DNA of 23,192 bases from JAUWMI01 sp964454265. Lineage in GTDB: Bacteria; Sumerlaeota; Sumerlaeia; MWCT01; JAUWMI01. The stretch spans positions 1 through 23,192 of the forward strand of contig CAYVXD010000057.1 in NCBI GenBank assembly GCA_964454265.1. The letters run 5' to 3'. A program made the translations under genes and the position numbers. Position 1 is the first letter of the stretch. Every line of letters starts with the position of its first letter. Under the pieces are notes generated by a model that was not told the origin of the DNA, ran no database searches, and worked only from the letters and a program-made list of their open reading frames with translations. Of the stretch, positions 6,803 to 13,568 are shown one piece after another.

Positions 6803-6816
6803 TCCGCCGCGGCGGA
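6803..6816. repeat. 14-bp palindrome TCCGCC-GC-GGCGGA
   Basis: Perfect inverted repeat with the same arms as 2673-2686 and a different central dinucleotide. Confidence 0.7.
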
Positions 6817-6880
6817 CGGGTCGGCCTTCCATCTTGCACAAATGAGAAGGAATGATAAGACGAAAAGTCTTAACTGTTTA

Positions 6881-6960
6881 TCCGCGCGTATCTGCGTGCA
6901 TCTGCGATTGCAGTAATCGCTTATATATTTAAACCACAGATGAACGCAGATGAACACGGA
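6881..6960. repeat. Imperfect inverted repeat of the ACAGATGAACGCAGATGA type
   Basis: The arm 6881-6906 (TCCGCGCGTATCTGCGTGCA onward) pairs with 6935-6960 (CACAGATGAACGCAGATGAA onward) over 26 bp with about seven mismatches and a 28-base loop. This kind of sequence is a frequent non-coding repeat in genomes of uncultured bacteria. Confidence 0.6.
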
Positions 6961-6993
6961 TTTTGATTAATCATATTTCGTTCAGAAAAAGAG

Positions 6994-7022
6994 TTGACAG
7001 CTAGTGGATGGGAAACTAGAGT
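6994..7022 (+). promoter_or_regulatory. Promoter of secG
   Basis: A perfect -35 TTGACA (6994-6999), a 17-base spacer and TAGAGT (7017-7022, four of six matches to TATAAT) lie about 68 bases upstream of the secG ATG. Confidence 0.55.
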
Positions 7023-7089
7023 TATGGATTTGTATGGCGAAGAGAAGTGGGGCAAAAAGACAAAGTTTTTCCCGGGAGATTGATTTGAG

Positions 7090-7578
7090 ATGGGATTATT
7101 AATTTCGATCTTAATTCTGGTTTATGTGTTGGTTTGCGGATTTCTTATTCTTGTGGTTCTTTTGCAATCGGGGAAAGGCGGAGGTCTTTCTGGGCTTCTG
7201 AGTGGAGGTGGCGGCCTGAGTGACTCCTTCGGCGCGTCAGGAGCAGAGAAAACGCTCAGCAACTGGACGACCTACTGCGCGATTGCCTTTCTCGTCGTCT
7301 CGCTGGCTTTGACGCTTTTAGGAGCGCGCCACTTCCAGAAATCGCTGCTTGGCGAGTTTCCTGAGGAGACGCCACCGCCACCATCAGCACAAGTTACTCC
7401 GGCACAGATGACTCCGGCACAAGTTACTCCGGCACAGATGACTCCGGCACAAGTTACTCCGGCACAGGTTACTCCAAGGAGCGAGGAGACAATACCTGGC
7501 AGCCCGGAGAGGGTGGTACCGGTTCAGCCTGAGGGTGCGGTTCCCGGCCCATCCGTAAGCGAAGAGGAGGCGATCTAA
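7090..7578 (+). CDS. secG: Protein translocase subunit SecG with an extended repeat-bearing tail
   Basis: SecG is the small accessory subunit of the SecYEG channel in the cytoplasmic membrane. The first 80 residues are typical: membrane helix one (about 2-24), the conserved LLQSGKGGGLSGLLSGGGG loop (24-42), and membrane helix two (about 59-79). Normal SecG ends soon after; here a further 80 residues follow. They are rich in Pro, Gln, Thr and Glu and contain six tandem AQ(V/M)TP units (100-129), encoded by six 15-bp repeats. The tail should be flexible and, given the two-helix topology, lie on the same side as the N-terminus. A GGGAG ribosome-binding site lies 11 bases before the ATG, with a promoter at 6994-7022 and a terminator at 7735-7770. 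The gene appears monocistronic. Confidence 0.92.
   Translation: MGLLISILILVYVLVCGFLILVVLLQSGKGGGLSGLLSGGGGLSDSFGASGAEKTLSNWTTYCAIAFLVVSLALTLLGARHFQKSLLGEFPEETPPPPSAQVTPAQMTPAQVTPAQMTPAQVTPAQVTPRSEETIPGSPERVVPVQPEGAVPGPSVSEEEAI
7387..7476 (+). repeat. Six 15-bp tandem repeats inside secG
   Basis: Six units of GCACA(A/G)(G/A)T(T/G)ACTCCG type encode AQVTP, AQMTP, AQVTP, AQMTP, AQVTP and AQVTP. The units alternate, as though a 30-bp pair was duplicated. The unit length is a multiple of three, so copy-number change keeps the frame. Confidence 0.9.
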
Positions 7579-7734
7579 TATATCGGAAGACATTTGAGCA
7601 TCCGATTGGGAAATGCGCTTAAAGCACATGCATGTCGTGCCGTCGTGGTTTGATATTTCCTTTTGATATGTGCTTAAAGGGTAATAAGGAAGGGCCGCAT
7701 ATCGAAAAGACATCACCGCCTGCAGATGAATAAG

Positions 7735-7770
7735 AAACGGGAGGTTAAAAGCCTACCCGTTTTTTTGTTT
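7735..7770 (+). terminator. Rho-independent terminator of secG
   Basis: AAACGGG plus AGG pairs with CCT, a bulged A and CCCGTTT around the loop TTAAAAG. A T-rich run (TTTTTTGTTTT) follows. Confidence 0.8.
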
Positions 7771-7902
7771 TATGGCTTTTTTTCAAATGGGTTAGCATTT
7801 TAGCTCGCATCTGTGAGAGGAAGCAGGGAGAAGTGCGGCGAGGCGACGTTTTCAGATTGACAGAGTAATGGGGAGGAGGCGTTGTGGGGTTGCATTTTCC
7901 AG

Positions 7903-7931
7903 TTGAATTACGTTAGGCACTTTCCTATAAA
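7903..7931 (+). promoter_or_regulatory. Promoter of aroB-aroQ
   Basis: TTGAAT (7903-7908), a 17-base spacer and TATAAA (7926-7931) form a good sigma-70-type promoter. The 5' untranslated region would be about 100 bases before the aroB ATG at 8039. Confidence 0.6.
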
Positions 7932-8038
7932 TACAACATTGCGGAAACACCACGATCGGGCTTGCAACCAGATATTTCTTTTCCATGGTACTGGTGACTA
8001 GCCGAATAGCTCACGCTTGAGAGAGGAGTTGTTGAGGA

Positions 8039-9154
8039 ATGAGGCAGCGTATAGACGTTCAGCTGGGCGATCGAAGCTATCCCATTGTGATTGACCACGG
8101 CTGGCTTGAGACGTTCGACTCGGTGGCGAAGGAGTATATCCCATACGATCGGGTGCTGGTAATCTCGGATCGGCAAGTCGGTGGGTTGTATGGTGACGTG
8201 CTCGTAGAGAGTCTGCATCGAAGTGGATTTTTGGCGGAATTGTTCGTTATTGCTGATGGTGAAAGCAACAAGAACCTGGCGACCATGAGTACGATTTACG
8301 ACTTCCTCATCGAATATAATTATCCACGCCAGACCACAGTGATAGCTCTGGGTGGGGGTGTTGTGGGTGATGTAGCGGGGTTTGCCGCAGCCACGTACAT
8401 GCGGGGAGTGCCTTATATTCAGGTGCCTACGTCGCTGCTGGCTATGGTGGATAGTAGTGTTGGGGGTAAGGTAGGAGTGAATCACCCGCTTGGCAAGAAC
8501 CTCATCGGATCATTTTATCAGCCCAAATTAGTATTTATAGATTTAGCAGTACTCCAGACGCTCGCGCCAGAGGAGTTCCGTGCTGGGTTTGCTGAAGTGA
8601 TTAAGTATGGAGTGATCTGGGATGCGAATCTCTTCAGCTTTCTTTTGAACAATGTAAAGAAGATTTTTGCACTTGATCAGCTTGGATTAATGCGAGTAGT
8701 TCAGACTTCGTGCTCGATTAAGGCACAGGTGGTGGAGGAGGATGAGAAAGAGGCGGGCCTACGCGCCATTCTCAATTACGGCCATACGATCGGGCATGCT
8801 TTGGAGGCGCTGACAAATTACAATGTCTATCGCCATGGAGAGGCTATCTCTATTGGTATGCTTGCTTCAGCGAAGATAGCGGAGAAAATGGAGATTCTTA
8901 GTGACGTTGATGTGTCGCGCCTGTGGCAGTTGTTAGTGAAGGCGGGGTTGCCGTGCACCATGCCGAAAATTGATCCCATTGATATCATCGAGCGGCTGCG
9001 AAAGGATAAGAAGGTTCGATTAGATAAGGTGCGATTTGTGCTGCCGGAACGGATCGGAAAGGTCGTGATTCGGGAGGACGTCAGCAACGAGATTATCCGG
9101 GAAGTGATCGAGAAGATGCGGGAGGAAAGTGATGAAAAATCTGCTAGTAGTTAA
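8039..9154 (+). CDS. aroB: 3-dehydroquinate synthase
   Basis: AroB converts DAHP to 3-dehydroquinate, the second step of the shikimate pathway, in the cytoplasm, using NAD and a divalent metal. The 371-residue protein has the usual length and motifs: LGGGVVGDVAGF (104-115, nucleotide binding), VPTSLLAMVDSSVGGK (129-144), NHPLGKNLIGSFYQP (148-162), EVIKYG (186-191), NYGHTIGHALE (246-256, metal-binding His249) and RHGEAISIGM (265-274, metal-binding His266). A GGAG ribosome-binding site lies about 10 bases before the ATG. Its 3' end overlaps aroQ by 23 bases, so the two genes are probably translated together. Aromatic amino acid synthesis is expected to be complete outside this window. Confidence 0.97.
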   Translation: MRQRIDVQLGDRSYPIVIDHGWLETFDSVAKEYIPYDRVLVISDRQVGGLYGDVLVESLHRSGFLAELFVIADGESNKNLATMSTIYDFLIEYNYPRQTTVIALGGGVVGDVAGFAAATYMRGVPYIQVPTSLLAMVDSSVGGKVGVNHPLGKNLIGSFYQPKLVFIDLAVLQTLAPEEFRAGFAEVIKYGVIWDANLFSFLLNNVKKIFALDQLGLMRVVQTSCSIKAQVVEEDEKEAGLRAILNYGHTIGHALEALTNYNVYRHGEAISIGMLASAKIAEKMEILSDVDVSRLWQLLVKAGLPCTMPKIDPIDIIERLRKDKKVRLDKVRFVLPERIGKVVIREDVSNEIIREVIEKMREESDEKSASS

Positions 9155-9575
9155 TGGGCCAAATCTGAATCTGCTGGGGGAGCGCGAGCAGACGATCTAT
9201 GGGAAGAAGAACCTGGGGGAGATTGAGCAGAAGCTGGTGTCAATGGGGCGGGAGGCACAGATTGAAGTTGAGTTTTTCCAGAGCAATCACGAAGGTGACA
9301 TTGTAGATCAACTGCAGGGGGCTAAGGGGCGAGTTGACTGTATCTTAATCAATCCCGCGGCGTTCACGCATACAAGCATTGCCATACGTGACACATTGGC
9401 GGCCATTGGAGTTCCGACCATTGAGGTGCACATGTCAAATATTTATGCACGTGAGGAATTCCGCCGACATTCGTTTGTTGCTCCAGTAGTACGAGGGCAG
9501 ATCTCCGGGTTTGGTGCGTACAGTTATGTCCTGGCGTTTCTGGCGGCAAAGGCTATACTGGCAGGAGAACGATAG
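9132..9575 (+). CDS. aroQ: 3-dehydroquinate dehydratase, type II
   Basis: AroQ dehydrates 3-dehydroquinate to 3-dehydroshikimate, the step right after AroB. The 147-residue protein is a typical small type II enzyme, which forms dodecamers. Visible active-site parts are NGPNLNLLGERE (8-19), the catalytic Tyr23 in TIYGK, NPAAFTHTSIAIRD (74-87) with Asn75 and His80, IEVHMSN (97-103) with His100, and FRRHS (110-114). I chose the ATG at 9132 because GGAGG (9121-9125) lies 6 bases upstream. A GTG codon directly before it, at 9129, would add one residue. The gene begins inside aroB. The stop is followed by hairpins, one of which (9667-9689) looks like a terminator. Confidence 0.96.
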   Translation: MKNLLVVNGPNLNLLGEREQTIYGKKNLGEIEQKLVSMGREAQIEVEFFQSNHEGDIVDQLQGAKGRVDCILINPAAFTHTSIAIRDTLAAIGVPTIEVHMSNIYAREEFRRHSFVAPVVRGQISGFGAYSYVLAFLAAKAILAGER

Positions 9576-9666
9576 GCCGTCGAGACGAGTCGGACGGCTT
9601 CTGTGTGCAATTGGTGCAGCGTTGTCTCGAGCGGGGGCAGACGCCCCTGTCTGGGAACCAGCAAAT

Positions 9667-9699
9667 GGGTGGAGCAATGGCCTCCACCCTTATTCTTTA
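9667..9699 (+). terminator. Likely terminator after aroB-aroQ
   Basis: GGGTGGAG (9667-9674) pairs perfectly with CTCCACCC (9682-9689) across a 7-base loop, and TTATTCTTTA follows. The U tract is interrupted, so efficiency is uncertain. A second small inverted repeat (CAGAAAC/GTTTCTG, 9710-9725) lies next to it. Confidence 0.55.
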
Positions 9700-9772
9700 T
9701 CCTTCAGACCAGAAACTGGTTTCTGCGCAGGAATACCGGTATGGGGCATAATGGTACGGTTGGATCATGTGA

Positions 9773-9820
9773 TCCGTTAGTCCGTTTGCCCGTTAGTCCG
9801 TTGGTCCGTTAGCCCGTTGT
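9773..9820 (+). repeat. Octamer tandem array, six units, before the UROD-like gene
   Basis: Six exact 8-bp units of consensus (T/C)CCGTT(A/T/G)(G/T) run from 9773 to 9820. The array ends directly at the ribosome-binding site GGGAGG (9821-9826) of the next gene. Related octamers lie upstream of coaBC (19763-19786), in the same direction relative to the gene. Confidence 0.85.
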
Positions 9821-9835
9821 GGGAGGCATGATACA

Positions 9836-10855
9836 GTGAACAGCAAAGAACGCGTGAGACGGGCCGTTACGTTCACAACACCGGATCGGATTCCTATAGA
9901 CATCTGGGTGCTGCCCGCTGCGATGCAGCGCCACGGCCAGGAGTTGCAGCGGTTGCTTGATGCGTATCCGAAGGATTTCGCAGGGGATGGGTTTGTTTCG
10001 CCCTGGCCAGAAGATCAGCTGTACGAGCCGGGGAAGGCGACTGATCCGTGGGGCAGCGTGTGGATGAATACAATTCCGGGGATGATGGGACAGGTTCAGT
10101 ACTATCCGCTGAATGATTGGAGTAATCTAAGACGCTACAAGCCCCCATATCACCTCTTAGGCATGGGGTTTGATCAGATGGATGAGACGATACGGCGTAA
10201 CGCGGACAAATTTATTCTCGCAAACGGAGGGTCGCTGTTTCACCGTATGTGCTGGCTGCGTGACCCGCAGTATCTTTATGTTGATCTTCTGGAGGAGAAG
10301 CAGGAAGTATTCGCGCTGCGGGAAATGATTATGCAGTACTTGCTCAAACATCTGGACTTTGTGTTGCAACACGACTGTGATGGCGTGGTTTTTTCGGACG
10401 ACTGGGGAACGCAGACGCAGCTGGTGATCTCCCCACCTCTTTGGCGCAAGATTTTCCGTCCGTGCTACGAAGCCTTGTTTGATCAGGTGCGGGCCAAAGG
10501 GCGCCTGATTTTCTTTCATAGCGACGGCTACATCCTTGATATTATCGGCGATCTGATTGATCTAGGGGTGAATGCGCTGAATTGTCAGGTGGCGTGTATG
10601 GGAGTACGAATGCTGGGAGAACGGTTCAGAAGGAAGGTATGCTTCTGGGGTGAGCTGGATCGGCAGCATCTGCTGCCGCGAGGTGATCCTGATGGGATCA
10701 GGGCAGCAATTCGCGAGTCGGTGGAGTGCTTCAGCGCGGCAGAGGGCGGTCACATTTTTCAGGCTGAAGTGAACGCTGACGTCCCTCTCGTAAATATTCA
10801 GACCATGCTCGAGGGATGGCAGGAAATGGCCGACGTGCATCAGCAAGCATCATGA
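9836..10855 (+). CDS. Uroporphyrinogen-decarboxylase (URO-D) family protein
   Basis: A 339-residue protein of the URO-D superfamily, starting at GTG with GGGAGG 9 bases upstream. It shows the family opening (ERVRRAVTFTTPDRIPIDIW), a substrate-side FSDDWGTQTQLVISPPLWRK segment, and RLIFFHSDGYILDIIGDLID followed by ALNCQVACMG. True HemE has conserved basic and acidic residues near its N-terminus that are not apparent here, and no other haem gene is nearby. The pattern is closer to the many URO-D relatives of methyltransferase/MtaA type or unknown function. However, the His-x-Cys zinc motif of the methyltransferases reads HSDG here instead. The reaction should be left open. The gene follows an octamer array and precedes a palindrome, and is probably transcribed alone. 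Confidence 0.8.
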   Translation: MNSKERVRRAVTFTTPDRIPIDIWVLPAAMQRHGQELQRLLDAYPKDFAGDGFVSPWPEDQLYEPGKATDPWGSVWMNTIPGMMGQVQYYPLNDWSNLRRYKPPYHLLGMGFDQMDETIRRNADKFILANGGSLFHRMCWLRDPQYLYVDLLEEKQEVFALREMIMQYLLKHLDFVLQHDCDGVVFSDDWGTQTQLVISPPLWRKIFRPCYEALFDQVRAKGRLIFFHSDGYILDIIGDLIDLGVNALNCQVACMGVRMLGERFRRKVCFWGELDRQHLLPRGDPDGIRAAIRESVECFSAAEGGHIFQAEVNADVPLVNIQTMLEGWQEMADVHQQAS

Positions 10856-10874
10856 GGGAGAGATTCCTCGTTGA

Positions 10875-10902
10875 GTAGGGGCGTTAAATTTAACGCCCTT
10901 AC
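10875..10902. repeat. 28-bp near-perfect palindrome (GTAGGGGC...)
   Basis: The core GGGCGTTAAA is followed by its exact reverse complement (10879-10898). The flanks GTAG and TTAC extend pairing to 28 bases with one G-T pair. It shares the GTAGGG frame and length with 2601-2628. It might weakly terminate the URO-D-like gene, but no T run follows. Confidence 0.75.
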
Positions 10903-10976
10903 CAGTACAGGTGTGGCACGACCCGGCATTCTGGATCTACGAAGGGCAGTGGTATCTCCGGGGGATATCGCGGATC

Positions 10977-12893
10977 ATGAACAGCGAAGAAGCATTGAAA
11001 TCGAGACGAGGGCCGAGCAGATTGCAGTCGGGATGGCCGGCGATCATTGTGGATGCAATTGTATTTCTGGGCTATTTTGCGAGTCTGAGTTTGCTCATTC
11101 TCAGTCCGGCGAGTGGCTCTCATGGGGGTGTGGTGATGGCTCACCTTGTCATGAACGTGTTGCTCTTGCTGGTGGGGGTGAGGGTGTTACGCGAACGAGG
11201 CGAGCGCAGGCGAGTGTGTGCAATTGATGTGCTGATGATTTTCTTTGTTCTTAGTGCGGCGTTGAATGTGGTGGTAGCCGAAGTGAAACATGCGGCTCTG
11301 ATGCGTCTTCCACTGTATGTGGATTACGCCATTGCATATTGGGTGGGCTCGGTTGTATTTGCCCGGCGGGCCGGCGCCTTCTATGCGTTGATAGTCGGGT
11401 ATGGCCTGTTGATTGGGGTGGCGTTTATTGCGAGTTCCGGATCTGGAGCAGTGCTACCTGTCTCGTTGCATATGCTTGGAATAGTAGGTGCGTTTTCACT
11501 TGTCGGATTTCTGCTTGCCATTTGTGTACGGCCCTCTGCTGCGTGGTCACGCTTGGTCACGTGGTTACTTCTTGCCGGAGTGATAGGAATCGGGGTGGTG
11601 GATTATGCCACGACATCAGGAGGGGTCTGGCAACACGGGACACAATCAGCCCAGAAGCAGGCGTATTATAGCAGCTCCGTGGCAAGGGACATGTTTCATG
11701 CCTCGCCGATTCTCGGATATGGAATCGGCAATTTCGAGCTTGTTGGCCGACGTTACAGCCCAGTTCCGAGCTCAGGCGGACTACATTTACGCAATAGCCA
11801 TTTCCTGGAGCTCATTGAGATGGGAGTGGTGGGGCTCATTGTGAAGTGGCTGGTGGTGATTTCGCTGCTGGTCTGGGCGTATCGGCGGCGTGTTCCTCGC
11901 CAATGGTGGGAAGATGCGGTGTATTACCGGCTATCGTTTAGTGTAATCTGTGTTATGCTGGTAGATGCGTTCTGGTTTCCCCCGCTTGCGGATGGTACTT
12001 GCGGACTGCTATTCTGGGGAGTTGCTGGGGTGTTGGTGGGGAAATGTCTCGGGTTAAGACGAATTATGCCATCGGACGAAACCGGTACAGCTCGTGCATC
12101 GGAGGAGGGAGAGCACACTGTTTTAGCCCGTGAGAGTGCTGGTGAGGAGCGGGAGGTGTCGAGCCCTGATCGAGAGATGTTCACTCGCAGTAGGCTTCCG
12201 CGCTTTGGCAGACGGCCTGTGCGGCGTTTATCCAGCGTGCGCAAATGGGCGAATATTTGCTTACTGGTTTGCGCAGTGATGGTTCTTAGCATTGTAGAAT
12301 CGCTACCGGTTGTTGCGAATCGGCTCGCCAGGCTGAACCGAGGTGAAGCATTATGGAGTGAGAATTACGGGAAGCGCCTGGCTTTGGCCGCTTATCTGAT
12401 GCCGTATGATCCGACGTATCAGATGAAACTGGCTATTCATTATCACGCACTGATTGAGCAAACGGGCGAAGCCGCGGTCTACATGCCGTGGATTGCCCAT
12501 GCCTATGAGCGGGCTGCGGAGCTAAACCCGTATGAGGAAGAGCCCGCAGTGCAGCTAGCGCGGTTTTTCCATGTAACAGGGGATTATCTTTCGACAATCC
12601 ACAGTCTGGAGGGTAGCCTTGTGTACCTGCCAATGTCGCCAGAGCTGCATGCCTGGCTAATACGGGCCTACATTGAGGCGGGTCATTATGAGAGGGCGCT
12701 GGAAGGGTTGCAGCAATTGAGTGTGTTAATGCCTGCTAATGCATCTGTTCATGCGAAAATGGAAGCGCTGTATGAGAACATCGGAGAGTACCGCGCAGCG
12801 CTACGGGAGGCGTACTATGTGATTCAGAAAAATCCAACTGCCGTTGAGATGTGGGATAAAATCCGGTATCTCAAACTTCGGGTGGCGTATTAA
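10977..12893 (+). CDS. O-antigen-ligase-like membrane protein with C-terminal TPR repeats
   Basis: From the ATG at 10977 the protein has 638 residues. Residues about 20-350 contain roughly ten membrane segments. HLRNSHFLELIEMG (270-283) is the Wzy_C/O-antigen-ligase-type motif (NSHxxFLE...G). A charged, low-complexity linker (about 364-418) and one more membrane helix (about 425-441) follow. Residues about 450-628 form TPR-like helical repeats (for example YERAAELNPYEEEPAVQLAR and YERALEGLQQLSVLMPANAS). Such proteins polymerise or transfer lipid-linked glycans on the periplasmic side; TPR tails occur in family members from several phyla. A GTG at 10911 would add 22 residues, which look neither like a signal nor a membrane segment, so I prefer 10977. 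Only a weak ribosome-binding site is seen. The substrate is unknown. Confidence 0.78.
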   Translation: MNSEEALKSRRGPSRLQSGWPAIIVDAIVFLGYFASLSLLILSPASGSHGGVVMAHLVMNVLLLLVGVRVLRERGERRRVCAIDVLMIFFVLSAALNVVVAEVKHAALMRLPLYVDYAIAYWVGSVVFARRAGAFYALIVGYGLLIGVAFIASSGSGAVLPVSLHMLGIVGAFSLVGFLLAICVRPSAAWSRLVTWLLLAGVIGIGVVDYATTSGGVWQHGTQSAQKQAYYSSSVARDMFHASPILGYGIGNFELVGRRYSPVPSSGGLHLRNSHFLELIEMGVVGLIVKWLVVISLLVWAYRRRVPRQWWEDAVYYRLSFSVICVMLVDAFWFPPLADGTCGLLFWGVAGVLVGKCLGLRRIMPSDETGTARASEEGEHTVLARESAGEEREVSSPDREMFTRSRLPRFGRRPVRRLSSVRKWANICLLVCAVMVLSIVESLPVVANRLARLNRGEALWSENYGKRLALAAYLMPYDPTYQMKLAIHYHALIEQTGEAAVYMPWIAHAYERAAELNPYEEEPAVQLARFFHVTGDYLSTIHSLEGSLVYLPMSPELHAWLIRAYIEAGHYERALEGLQQLSVLMPANASVHAKMEALYENIGEYRAALREAYYVIQKNPTAVEMWDKIRYLKLRVAY

Positions 12894-12956
12894 GAGCGCA
12901 AATGAATTTTTTGAACATCTCCGTGACTTAGATATCTCGGAATCTTACATAAGGAG

Positions 12957-13003
12957 GTGGCACGGGCATCACGCCACAGGCGCATTTTCAACCTGCCCGT
13001 GTA
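12957..13003. repeat. Inverted repeat after the O-antigen-ligase-like gene
   Basis: CACGGGCA (12961-12968) pairs with TGCCCGTG (12994-13001). The loop contains a smaller pair (GGC...GCC). No T run follows. This is probably a repeated intergenic hairpin. The sequence AAGGAGGTGG at 12951-12960 looks like a ribosome-binding site, but no start codon follows at a useful distance. Confidence 0.5.
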
Positions 13004-13084
13004 GGCGAAGAGAGAAGGACATAGGATCCAAGTTCTCTTGCTAGGAGCTCTAAGTTACTGTACGCTTTCCTCGAGTGCGTGGCC

Positions 13085-13306
13085 TCAGAGAACGGCTTCA
13101 ACGCGTTCAACTTCTGGGACCGATTCCTTGAGTTTTCGTTCCACGCCCATGCGTAGGGTCATCTGAGCGCCCGGGCACCCTGCGCAGGCGCCTTTCAGGC
13201 GCACATGCACGACGTTGTTTTCAATTTTCACCAACTCGATGTCTCCCCCATCGGCCTGGAGAAAGGGCCGAATCCCTTCGATAGCCTGTCGAACTTTTTC
13301 TTCCAT
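13085..13306 (-). CDS. NifU-like (NFU domain) Fe-S cluster protein
   Basis: A 73-residue stand-alone NFU domain. It carries the family's core: FLQADGGDIELVKIENNVV (15-33), then VRLKGACAGCPGAQMTL (35-51) with the Cys41-x-x-Cys44 pair that holds a cluster between two subunits. Proteins of this type act as carriers that deliver [4Fe-4S] clusters to target enzymes; the window has one possible client, the Fe-S uracil-DNA glycosylase. A GGGAG ribosome-binding site lies about 10 bases before the ATG. It is transcribed in the same direction as the LVIVD gene upstream of it. No nifS or iscU neighbour is present. Confidence 0.92.
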   Translation of the reverse strand: MEEKVRQAIEGIRPFLQADGGDIELVKIENNVVHVRLKGACAGCPGAQMTLRMGVERKLKESVPEVERVEAVL

Positions 13307-13568
13307 TGGTTTGTCTCCCTTGATTTGATCCGAATTAGACTTATCTTAGATATGCTTACGATACCGTTGAGGGCGGGGTATCTGAGCTATTTCGTATTCC
13401 GGAAGGTTTGGCGTTTTGGAGTGGCCCGTGTCGTGATACATGTTTCCCGGCCGTAATGCCATTTGAGATAGAACACCCATGCCTTGGCCGGAAAAATTTT
13501 TATTTTTCAAATTTCCCCACGGCATCTTTTTATATTTTCCAAGCGAAACCCGAAAATACAAGGGTTTT

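Larger units (their letters stand above)
6587..7089. other. Divergent intergenic region with repeats and a promoter
   Basis: This 503-bp gap lies between the divergent GHL10-like gene and secG. It holds a 14-bp palindrome (6803-6816), an 80-bp imperfect inverted repeat (6881-6960) and the secG promoter (6994-7022). A 69-codon open frame on the minus strand (6748-6957) is a reading of the inverted repeat and is not a gene. Confidence 0.6.
7579..8038. other. secG-aroB intergenic region
   Basis: This 460-bp gap contains the secG terminator (7735-7770) and the aroB promoter (7903-7931). No tRNA or protein gene is visible. An 8-bp inverted repeat (AAGCACAT near 7621-7628 and ATGTGCTT near 7668-7675) lies in the secG 3' untranslated region. 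Confidence 0.5.

Noticed and set aside
6748..6957. 69-codon open frame on the minus strand
   Set aside because: It reads through the imperfect inverted repeat at 6881-6960 and has no family likeness.
7925..8485. 186-codon minus-strand open frame over aroB
   Set aside because: It is antisense to a clear aroB gene and has no family features.
10911..10976. N-terminal extension of the O-antigen-ligase-like protein resembling a GH43-type DPxxW..EGxYYL motif
   Set aside because: Only about 20 residues, no further glycoside hydrolase sequence; it is probably untranslated leader.
12951..12975. Start of a small gene after AAGGAGGTGG
   Set aside because: No ATG, GTG or TTG lies at a suitable distance; the sequence runs into an inverted repeat.
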